From Phyllobacteriaceae bacterium (GTDB lineage Bacteria > Pseudomonadota > Alphaproteobacteria > Rhizobiales > Rhizobiaceae): DNA of 5,924 nt. The stretch is taken from assembly GCA_024645155.1 (NCBI GenBank), contig JAHEGF010000024.1, forward strand, positions 14,885 through 20,808. Reading direction: 5' to 3'. The notes beneath the pieces are model-generated. The model was not told where the DNA came from. It saw nothing but the letters and a program-made list of their open reading frames with translations, and did no database searches. A program made the position numbers and the translations under genes. Of this stretch, positions 1 to 5,411 are shown piece after piece. The stretch's first letter is position 1, and the number at the start of each line of letters is the position of its first letter.

Positions 1-1032
1 CCGGCAATATATGCTTTTGGCGCCTTCAAGGCCGTGATGGCGTTCGACGGTCATCCATGTCCGGCTTTGTGCAGCCAGCCGCCGCCAACCCTCGTTAATA
101 CGCTTTTCGACGACACCGTCTCCCCACTCCTGACGGCGCTTTACGATTTGCGCTGGCGCGAAAAAGAATTTCGGCTGTGCTCCCGGCAACTTGCCTGCCG
201 GTGCAAACCGGTCCCAGTGGCTGGTGCCCACGGCAGCGCTGTGACGCATGAGATCACCCAGATGCCTGTGGAGCATTGTCCGCACCTCCGTGTTGCCGGC
301 CATGTCGACGTAGACACTTGGCCGTGCCGCGACATCTTCAGCAATTCTGCCGTATTCCACAACCTGGTCACATGCTCGTAGCGAGTTGACGAATTTGCTG
401 TTGCGCGCCGAAGTCAGTCCAATAATTTCCGGCGCGTCCGGTTTCATTTCCGCAAGGAACTGCGTCAGTCCAATTCCTGTTTTTGACGACGCACTGCCTA
501 TGATGATCTGCTCAGCGCCGAACCATTCATTGTCAGACAGAAAATCCGCGAGCAGCCACGAAGTGGCAAACAGTGGCTGTAAAAGAGCCATGCGGCTGTC
601 CATATCCTCATCCGCGATCGATTTGCCGGTTAGCCGGACATAGGCATTGTACACCGCCGGCAGTTCCTTGCGATTATCACTTGCGTCGATCAGTACCCCG
701 GTGCGTATTTGTCCCGGGCGAATGGTCAGGTGACTGGCCATCGGAAAAAAGCCGTAGAGGCGCTCGCCGGTCGTGACACCAGGGTTGGCACTCTCCACTA
801 CCGTTGCAAAACCCCATACCGGAATAATGCCCTTGTCCGCGATCCCGGTTGGAAAGAACCTCCAGTAGCCAAGCTGTTCACCTGTTGCCGCATAGGTGAC
901 GTTGTTGGTCGTTAACGCGAAATGGGTAATTTCCAGCTTGACCTGGCCGGGTTCCAGCGGAACAGGTGCACTCACATCCAGATCGGCGTTGCGTATGTTT
1001 TTCTTGTCGACCAATACGCGGCGCAATACCAT
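1..1032 (-). CDS. DUF2855 family protein, C-terminus cut by left window edge
   Basis: An open frame runs leftward from an ATG at 1030-1032 through the window edge without a stop, giving 344 codons. I recognise the DUF2855 family (Pfam PF11017) from YWRFFP (residues 56-61), IPVWGFA (70-76), GERLYGFFPMASHL (89-102) and GSASSKTG (179-186). The family resembles medium-chain dehydrogenase/quinone oxidoreductases without a clear zinc site; SASSKT probably lies in the nucleotide-binding half. Substrate and reaction are unknown to me. Members are usually around 350-370 residues, so probably only a short C-terminal piece is missing. The start is supported by GGAGG at 1042-1038, five bases before the ATG. 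There is no signal peptide or membrane segment, so it should be cytosolic. It is transcribed away from the glyoxalase-like gene and shares a 234-base upstream region with it. Family assignment is confident; enzymatic role is open. Confidence 0.9.
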   Translation of the reverse strand, partial: MVLRRVLVDKKNIRNADLDVSAPVPLEPGQVKLEITHFALTTNNVTYAATGEQLGYWRFFPTGIADKGIIPVWGFATVVESANPGVTTGERLYGFFPMASHLTIRPGQIRTGVLIDASDNRKELPAVYNAYVRLTGKSIADEDMDSRMALLQPLFATSWLLADFLSDNEWFGAEQIIIGSASSKTGIGLTQFLAEMKPDAPEIIGLTSARNSKFVNSLRACDQVVEYGRIAEDVAARPSVYVDMAGNTEVRTMLHRHLGDLMRHSAAVGTSHWDRFAPAGKLPGAQPKFFFAPAQIVKRRQEWGDGVVEKRINEGWRRLAAQSRTWMTVERHHGLEGAKSIYCR

Positions 1033-1037
1033 TTTGT

Positions 1038-1060
1038 CCTCCGGGCAATAACCTGCCCGG
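1038..1060 (-). promoter_or_regulatory. Ribosome binding site of the DUF2855 gene joined to a hairpin
   Basis: On the minus strand GGAGG (1042-1038) lies five bases before the ATG. Directly upstream, arms 1060-1054 and 1047-1041 are perfectly complementary over 7 bp, six of them G-C, with a six-base loop (1053-1048). The 3' arm of this stem takes in the first two bases of the GGAGG. In the mRNA the hairpin would compete with ribosome binding. The complementarity is seen directly; a regulatory effect is inference. Confidence 0.5.
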
Positions 1061-1083
1061 ATATTGTCCCATTCCGGCGCGCA

Positions 1084-1111
1084 TTGACAGGGATGAAATT
1101 CCTCCTATATG
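1084..1111 (+). promoter_or_regulatory. Likely sigma-70 promoter for the glyoxalase-like gene
   Basis: A perfect TTGACA (1084-1089) is followed after 16 bases by TATATG (1106-1111). Shifted one base, the same element reads CTATAT, the -10 form typical of alphaproteobacteria. Transcription would start near 1118, giving a leader of roughly 150 bases before the ATG at 1267. It is the best promoter-like sequence I saw in the window. Confidence 0.55.
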
Positions 1112-1121
1112 CGGGGGTCAA
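1093..1121 (-). promoter_or_regulatory. Possible promoter for the DUF2855 gene
   Basis: Reading leftward, TTGACC (1121-1116) is followed after 17 bases by TTTCAT (1098-1093), which match TTGACA and TATAAT at 5 of 6 and 4 of 6 positions. Transcription would begin near 1086 and leave a leader of about 55 bases that contains the hairpin and GGAGG. It faces, and overlaps, the stronger rightward promoter candidate. The -10 is weak, so this is a tentative call. Confidence 0.35.
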
Positions 1122-1125
1122 TGGT

Positions 1126-1173
1126 TCAGGGCACCTGCCGCTCGCTGGCTGAAAGCCGAGGTGAAGCCCCTGA
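1126..1173 (+). other. Foldable 5' leader of the glyoxalase-like gene
   Basis: Three nested complementary segments are present: 1126-1131 with 1168-1173 (6 bp), 1132-1136 with 1159-1163 (5 bp), and 1147-1150 with 1154-1157 (4 bp, GAA loop). There is a four-base bulge at 1164-1167 and a larger left-hand internal loop at 1137-1146. Together they form a branched-free stem near the predicted 5' end of the transcript. It does not match any riboswitch consensus I know. It may be chance folding in GC-rich sequence. Confidence 0.3.
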
Positions 1174-1266
1174 TGATCGATCCCGGCATTTCCTCTTGAA
1201 TTGTGCGGAACGATGGCAACGCGGGCACCGTCTTGTAATCCGCCAGTAATTCGTGAGGCGAATGTG

Positions 1267-1707
1267 ATGACTGTTTCAATACGACTGCCGTCACTTGACG
1301 GTCTGAAAGCGCAGGCGAAGCGTCTGCGAGCAGATTTGGCGCAAAGCAGCGAATCCATTTCACACGGGCGGGCACTTGAACTGATCGCTCACCAATACGG
1401 CTATCGCGACTGGAATACGATCTGTGCGGCTGCGGACAATGACCCGGCTCCCGTGCCGGTCAAACTCGGAGAACGTGTAACCGGCCGCTATCTCGGCCAG
1501 CCGTTTTCAGGTGAAATCACCGGTTTGCAGATACTTATTCCGACCGGGCGTTGCCGCATTGCCGTAGAGTTCGACGAACCCGTTGACGTCGTGACTTTCG
1601 ACAGTTTCTCCGCTTTTCGAAAGCGTGTAACCTGCGTTGTCGGAAGTGACGGGAAATCGGGAAAGAAAACGTCAAACGGTGTTCCGCATATGGTTCTGGA
1701 TATTTAG
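1267..1707 (+). CDS. Glyoxalase superfamily-related small protein
   Basis: This 146-residue protein resembles a family annotated in alphaproteobacteria as 'glyoxalase superfamily protein' or glyoxalase-related domain (as I recall, Pfam PF20066). The N-terminal part (residues 7-56) carries a LKAQAKRLRADL helix, then ISHGRALELIAHQYGYRDWNT (31-51, one typical family segment). The second half (65-125) contains GRYLGQPFSGEI and VDVVTFDSFSAFRKRV, predicted to be mainly beta strand. I cannot identify a metal site, so glyoxalase chemistry should not be assumed; the function is unknown. I chose the ATG at 1267 because GTGAGG lies at 1253-1258, eight bases ahead, and similarity starts just after it; an in-frame TTG at 1201 would add 22 unconvincing residues. 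GTG at 1264 is a possible alternative. It has no signal peptide or membrane segment. It stands alone, divergent from the DUF2855 gene and convergent with rmuC. Confidence 0.85.
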   Translation: MTVSIRLPSLDGLKAQAKRLRADLAQSSESISHGRALELIAHQYGYRDWNTICAAADNDPAPVPVKLGERVTGRYLGQPFSGEITGLQILIPTGRCRIAVEFDEPVDVVTFDSFSAFRKRVTCVVGSDGKSGKKTSNGVPHMVLDI

Positions 1708-1722
1708 GCGTGAACTGTGATC

Positions 1723-1750
1723 GGGAGGTGGGCGTCAGCGCCCGCCTCCT
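1723..1750 (+). terminator. GC-rich hairpin between convergent genes, probable terminator
   Basis: Arms 1724-1734 and 1739-1749 pair over 11 bp with a four-base TCAG loop; one pair is G-T wobble and the rest are Watson-Crick. An outer G-T pair may extend it. It lies 16 bases after the stop of the glyoxalase-like gene and 23 bases from the rmuC stop. The wobble becomes an A-C mismatch on the other strand, so the fold favours the rightward transcript. No T-tract follows on either strand, so it is not a textbook intrinsic terminator. Confidence 0.5.
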
Positions 1751-1772
1751 GTGCCCCCGGTTCCGATGAGTC

Positions 1773-3041
1773 CTAGTCGTCTCCGTCAACGACGCGAAGG
1801 CGTAACTGGCCGGCATTCGGCGGCGAATTTTTAGCTGCCGGGCCTTTCATTTCGGTCGCCGCATCCGGCAATTTTTCCGGCGACTGGGGCGGGCCTGGAT
1901 CAGCAAACTCAAGATCCTCGATCTTGCGTCCGCGCTTGGTCAGCTTGTCGGCAGATGTCACAATCAGGTCGATATCCTTGCTCGCCTGGCTGAAATGGGT
2001 TTGCAGCTTGCGCACCCGGTCATCGAGGCGGCCAACATCCTCAATCAGGCGAATAACCTCACCTTGAATGAGGTGCGCCTGTTCGCGCATGCGTGCATCT
2101 TTCAGGATCGCCTGCAGCACCTGGATGGACAGCATTAGCAACGATGGCGATACAATGATGACACGTGCCCGGTGCGCTTTCTGGATGAGTTGCTCGAAAT
2201 TTTCGTGAATTTCGGCAAAGATCGATTCCGAAGGGACAAACATGAAGGCGGTATCCTGTGTCTCGCCCTGGATCAAATATTTTTCCGAGATCGCCTTGAT
2301 GTGCACTTCAATGTCGCGGCGAAAAGCTTGGCCGGCCTGCTTGGCTCTTTCCGGATTTTCCGCGCTGCGAATGGCATTCCAGGCTTCGAGCGGAAACTTG
2401 GCATCAACGACCAGTGCCGGAGCGCCATTCGGCATGGTGATGACGCAGTCTGGCCGCGAACCATTGGACAGGGTTGCCTGGAAGGTGAACGCATTGCTCG
2501 GCAGGCCATCCGCAACAATTGCTTCCATCCGGTTTTGACCGAAAGCGCCGCGTGTCTGCTTGTTCGCCAGGATCGCCTGCAACTCGACAACCTGACCGGC
2601 GAGCGCCTGGATATTGTTTTGTGCGGTATCGATCACGGCAAGCCGCTCCTGCAGGCGGGCAAGGTTTTCATGTGTTGATTTGGCGGTGTCATGCATACTC
2701 TGGCCGATACGGTTGGTCATGCCATCCAACCGGTCGCTGAGCACCTTGTTGAGTTCGCCATGACGTGTGGAGAACACATCGGACAGGCTCGCCATGCGCC
2801 CCTGCATCTCTGATTGCGCCTTGAGGATGTCTGCCATCCGGTCTTCGGTTTCACGTGCCCGTTCGGCTGCTTCAGCCGCTGCCACGGCCCTTGCTCGTCC
2901 GTTGCGCCAAAGTGAAATGACCATCGCCAGGAACACGAGCACCAGCAGCAGGAAACCGGCGATGGTGACTTCGCCTACGGAAAACGATGTTGCACCGATC
3001 GTCAGCGCCGGCATTTCGAGAATTTGACTGATTTCATTCAT
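1773..3041 (-). CDS. rmuC: DNA recombination protein RmuC
   Basis: This 422-residue protein is RmuC, named for its effect on inversion of short inverted repeats in E. coli; it is thought to be a nuclease-like protein that limits rearrangements, with its exact reaction unsettled. An N-terminal membrane helix spans residues 25-45. A long charged helical, coiled-coil-like stretch covers about 48-160. The RmuC domain (PF02646) follows, with NKQTRGAFGQ (159-168), RPDCVI (195-200), VVDAKFPLEAW (210-220) and FMFVPSES (265-272). Asp197, Asp212 and Lys214 fit a PD-(D/E)XK-type nuclease core. The last 45 or so residues are proline-rich and probably disordered. The ATG at 3041 is the only plausible upstream start because a stop lies in frame at 3098-3096 with no start codon between. 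Its ribosome binding site is poor (only GACGGG directly before the ATG). It is divergent from def, 97 bases away. Confidence 0.96.
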   Translation of the reverse strand: MNEISQILEMPALTIGATSFSVGEVTIAGFLLLVLVFLAMVISLWRNGRARAVAAAEAAERARETEDRMADILKAQSEMQGRMASLSDVFSTRHGELNKVLSDRLDGMTNRIGQSMHDTAKSTHENLARLQERLAVIDTAQNNIQALAGQVVELQAILANKQTRGAFGQNRMEAIVADGLPSNAFTFQATLSNGSRPDCVITMPNGAPALVVDAKFPLEAWNAIRSAENPERAKQAGQAFRRDIEVHIKAISEKYLIQGETQDTAFMFVPSESIFAEIHENFEQLIQKAHRARVIIVSPSLLMLSIQVLQAILKDARMREQAHLIQGEVIRLIEDVGRLDDRVRKLQTHFSQASKDIDLIVTSADKLTKRGRKIEDLEFADPGPPQSPEKLPDAATEMKGPAAKNSPPNAGQLRLRVVDGDD

Positions 3042-3069
3042 CCCGTCAGCATAGGTGATTCGCGTGATA

Positions 3070-3099
3070 TGTATAAGATCAAAACAAGAACATTCTCAA
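3070..3099 (-). promoter_or_regulatory. Possible rmuC promoter
   Basis: Leftward TTGAGA (3099-3094) is followed by TATACA (3075-3070) after 18 bases; TTATAC one base earlier gives 17. The -35 matches at five of six positions and the -10 at four of six. This would give a short leader of about 20-25 bases before the rmuC ATG. No equally good rightward promoter for def was found in the same gap. Confidence 0.4.
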
Positions 3100-3123
3100 C
3101 CGTTGACGGACGCTGCTTCAACG
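3096..3123. repeat. TCAAC/GTTGA half-site cluster in the rmuC-def gap
   Basis: An 11-base palindrome with a central C, TCAACCGTTGA, lies at 3096-3106, and a third half-site TCAACG lies at 3118-3123, with the two TCAAC copies 22 bases (about two helical turns) apart. CGTTGA (3101-3106) and TCAACG (3118-3123) also form a 6-bp inverted repeat. The palindrome overlaps the rmuC -35 candidate and the cluster ends 15 bases before def. The pattern fits an operator, but no cognate regulator can be named. Confidence 0.35.
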
Positions 3124-3138
3124 CCTAGGTGAAAGGCT

Positions 3139-3669
3139 ATGTCGACATTGCCTATAATATTGCTGCCCGATCCCGTATTGCGCGAGGTTTCAATACCGGT
3201 TGAACGCGTGGACGATGAATTGCGCCGGTTTGCCGACGCCATGCTTGAAACCATGTATGACGCGCCGGGAATTGGTCTGGCCGCTATTCAGGTTGGCCAG
3301 CCGCGGCGCATACTGGTGATCGACCTATCCAAGGAAGATGAACCGAATGCCCCGCAGGTTTTCATCAATCCGGAAATTGTCAAATGCTCCGATGATGTTT
3401 CGCAATATGAAGAAGGATGTCTGTCTATCCCCGATTATTACGCTGATGTCGAGCGGCCCGCCTCGATCACCGCCACCTACCTTGATCTCGACGGCACGCA
3501 GCGGGAAATGACAGCAGATGGTTTGTTGGCGACCTGCCTGCAGCACGAGATTGATCATCTGAACGGCGTTCTTTTCATTGACCACATCTCCCGTTTGAAG
3601 CGTGAAATGGTCGTCAAAAAGTTCCGCAAGCTTGCCAAGGAACGTGCGCCGACGCGCATGGTCGGCTGA
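3139..3669 (+). CDS. def: Peptide deformylase
   Basis: This 176-residue enzyme removes the N-formyl group from the initiator methionine of newly made proteins at the ribosome, before methionine aminopeptidase acts. All three family motifs are intact: GIGLAAIQ (44-51), EGCLS (92-96) and QHEIDH (135-140). Cys94, His136 and His140 bind the metal, usually Fe2+, and Glu137 is catalytic. The length and the hydrophobic rather than extended C-terminal part are typical of type 1 bacterial deformylases. The start is supported by AGGTGA (3127-3132) six bases before the ATG. It is first in a tight def-fmt-truA operon, 15 bases ahead of fmt, the enzyme that adds the group Def removes. No sign of damage. 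Confidence 0.98.
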   Translation: MSTLPIILLPDPVLREVSIPVERVDDELRRFADAMLETMYDAPGIGLAAIQVGQPRRILVIDLSKEDEPNAPQVFINPEIVKCSDDVSQYEEGCLSIPDYYADVERPASITATYLDLDGTQREMTADGLLATCLQHEIDHLNGVLFIDHISRLKREMVVKKFRKLAKERAPTRMVG

Positions 3670-3684
3670 CGGCAGGGTTGGCTC

Positions 3685-4620
3685 ATGCCTCTGCGCATCA
3701 TTTTCATGGGGACGCCGGAATTCGCCGTGCCTGTCCTCAATGCAGTCGCAGCACAGGGGCATGACATTGTTGCAGTTTACACACAGCCGCCACGCCCCGC
3801 CGGGCGCCGCGGTCTCAAGATGCGGGAATCACCGGTTCATCATCAGGCCGATCTGCTCGGTATTCCTGTTTACACACCGGCATCATTGAAATCCGATGAG
3901 GAGCAGACGGCTTTCTGCGCATTCGATGCCGATGCCGCAGTGGTCGTCGCCTATGGGCTTTTGCTGCCCGAAGCGGTTTTGAACGGAACGCGCCTGGGGT
4001 GCTTCAATGTTCACGCGTCGCTTTTACCGCGATGGCGCGGAGCAGCCCCGATACAGCGGGCCATAATGGCCGGCGATCGCGAAACCGGCGTGTCGATCAT
4101 GAAAATGGATAGAGGGCTTGATACCGGAGCGGTCGCGCTGGAAGAGCGCATTGCAATCCGGTCCGGGATGACGGCCGGCGATATCCACGATGCGTTGATA
4201 CCCGTCGGCGCCGATCTCATGGTGCGCACTTTGGCAGCACTCGAACGCGGTTCGCTGATACTCCAGGACCAATCCGAAGACGGGGTGACCTATGCCAAAA
4301 AGATTGACAAGGCGGAAGCCAGAATAGACTGGGCCAGGCCCGCAGCCGAAGTTGACCGGACAATCCGGGGGCTTTCACCTTTTCCCGGTGCGTGGTGCGA
4401 AGCAGATATCGGCAATGGCCTTGAGCGGATCAAACTGTTGCGGTCTTCCGTCGCTGACGGGACCGGAGTTCCGGGTTGTCTGATTGGCAACGGTCTTAAG
4501 ATCGCCTGTGGTGCGGGAGCGGTGAACATCCATCTGCTGCAGAAAGCCGGTGGCAAGCCGATGGATGCGGAAACCTTCTTGCGCGGCAATTCCCTGGCGC
4601 CAAATTCACAACTGTCGTGA
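3685..4620 (+). CDS. fmt: Methionyl-tRNA formyltransferase
   Basis: This 311-residue cytosolic enzyme transfers a formyl group from 10-formyltetrahydrofolate to Met-tRNA(fMet), which commits that tRNA to initiation. The N-terminal formyltransferase domain (about 1-190) begins with IIFMGTPEFAVPVL and contains the SLLPRWRGAAPIQ signature (112-124). The catalytic set is Asn108, His110 and Asp146 (equivalent to E. coli Asn106, His108, Asp144). The C-terminal tRNA-binding domain follows, with YAKKI (203-207) and RGLSPFPGAW (228-237). Length is normal for the family. AGGG (3674-3677) lies seven bases before the ATG. The gene sits 15 bases after def and 14 before truA, so co-transcription is very likely; pairing formylase with deformylase is common in bacteria. 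Confidence 0.98.
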   Translation: MPLRIIFMGTPEFAVPVLNAVAAQGHDIVAVYTQPPRPAGRRGLKMRESPVHHQADLLGIPVYTPASLKSDEEQTAFCAFDADAAVVVAYGLLLPEAVLNGTRLGCFNVHASLLPRWRGAAPIQRAIMAGDRETGVSIMKMDRGLDTGAVALEERIAIRSGMTAGDIHDALIPVGADLMVRTLAALERGSLILQDQSEDGVTYAKKIDKAEARIDWARPAAEVDRTIRGLSPFPGAWCEADIGNGLERIKLLRSSVADGTGVPGCLIGNGLKIACGAGAVNIHLLQKAGGKPMDAETFLRGNSLAPNSQLS

Positions 4621-4622
4621 GT

Positions 4623-4637
4623 GGAGGATAACGATTG
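4623..4637 (+). promoter_or_regulatory. Strong ribosome binding site that decides the TTG start of truA
   Basis: GGAGG at 4623-4627 is followed after seven bases by TTG at 4635-4637. It begins two bases after the fmt stop codon. It is the best ribosome binding site in the operon and may compensate for the weak start codon. Confidence 0.7.
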
Positions 4638-5411
4638 CCACGCTTCAAGCTCACGATTGAATATGACGGGGCGCCATATGCAGGCTGGCAACGGCAGGTA
4701 TCACAACCTTCGGTTCAACAGGCAATTGAAACCGCCCTTTTTCAGTTTACACGTGATAAAACCACGATTTTCGGTGCCGGCCGAACCGATACGGGCGTCC
4801 ATGCAATGGGCCAGGTCGCACATGTCGATCTTGACGCAAGGTGGACAGCTCCGGACGTCGGCAAGGCCCTTAACGCCTGTTTGCGCATGGCCGGCGAACC
4901 GGTGGCGATTCTTGACGTAACAGCGGTGGCTGATGAATTCGATGCCCGCTTTTCGGCCATTGGCCGCCATTACCGTTACCTGATCGTCAATCGGGATGAG
5001 CAATTGACCTTCAAACGGAACCTGGCGTGGTGGGTAGCGCGCGAACTCGATGCGGACGCAATGCATCAGGCAGCGCAGCATCTGGTCGGACATCATGATT
5101 TCACGACATTCCGGTCAGCCCATTGTCAGTCGAAAAGCCCGGTCAAGACACTGGACGAATTGCGGGTGATACGAAATGGTGACCGCATCGAGGTTCACGC
5201 CTCTGCCAGATCCTTCCTGCACAACCAAATTCGCTCGTTGGTCGGCTCACTCAGAAAGGTCGGTGATGGAAGCTGGAGCAGAGTAGACCTGAAATACGCA
5301 CTGGATGCCCGCGACCGGACGGCCTGTGGCCCTGTTGCTCCGCCACACGGCCTCTATCTCGTGAGGGTCGACTATCCTGATGGCAATCAGGCTGGAACCA
5401 GACCGAAATAG
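4635..5411 (+). CDS. truA: tRNA pseudouridine(38-40) synthase TruA, TTG start
   Basis: This 258-residue enzyme converts uridines 38, 39 and 40 of the tRNA anticodon arm to pseudouridine, which helps reading-frame maintenance. The N-terminal half begins FKLTIEYDGAPYAGWQRQ (4-21) and carries the catalytic motif GRTDTGVHA (49-57) with nucleophile Asp52. FDARFSA (102-108) and RHYRY (111-115) open the second half, and SFLHNQIRSLVG near residue 195 is the conserved C-terminal segment. The start is TTG at 4635: GGAGG at 4623-4627 lies seven bases ahead, the family's N-terminus aligns exactly from here, and no ATG fits. It is last in the def-fmt-truA operon. Its final eight codons and stop overlap the end of the convergent membrane-protein gene by 25 bases. 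Confidence 0.97.
   Translation: MPRFKLTIEYDGAPYAGWQRQVSQPSVQQAIETALFQFTRDKTTIFGAGRTDTGVHAMGQVAHVDLDARWTAPDVGKALNACLRMAGEPVAILDVTAVADEFDARFSAIGRHYRYLIVNRDEQLTFKRNLAWWVARELDADAMHQAAQHLVGHHDFTTFRSAHCQSKSPVKTLDELRVIRNGDRIEVHASARSFLHNQIRSLVGSLRKVGDGSWSRVDLKYALDARDRTACGPVAPPHGLYLVRVDYPDGNQAGTRPK
5376..5391. terminator. Short palindromic hairpin at the convergent truA/membrane-protein ends
   Basis: CCTGAT (5376-5381) and ATCAGG (5386-5391) form a perfect 6-bp stem with a four-base GGCA loop. It lies inside the last truA codons and covers the stop of the opposing gene at 5389-5387. It could act in both directions where the genes collide, but no T-tract follows on either side and it is short. Confidence 0.25.

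Noticed and set aside
34..915. Several rightward open frames of 67-115 codons on the left
   Set aside because: They lie opposite the continuous 344-codon DUF2855 frame, which has clear family motifs; their own translations show no recognisable protein features.
1109..1249. Rightward 46-codon frame starting ATG in the leader of the glyoxalase-like gene
   Set aside because: Its first ATG falls within the -10 element, the next (1121) has only a G-run before it, and the arginine- and serine-rich product resembles nothing known. Kept only as a remote leader-peptide possibility.
1201..1266. TTG at 1201 as start of the glyoxalase-like protein
   Set aside because: No ribosome binding site fits it, and the added 22 residues lack family similarity; ATG at 1267 has GTGAGG at the right distance.
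972..1375. Leftward frames of 85 and 128 codons across the divergent gap
   Set aside because: They cover the promoter region and the start of the glyoxalase-like gene in antisense and show composition typical of non-coding frames.
2172..2740. Rightward frames up to 168 codons inside rmuC
   Set aside because: Antisense shadows of rmuC, whose frame is fully conserved in motif content across this stretch.
3103..3131. TTGACG at 3103-3108 as the -35 of a def promoter
   Set aside because: The sequence 17 bases further on is TAGGTG, a poor -10 that coincides with the def ribosome binding site.
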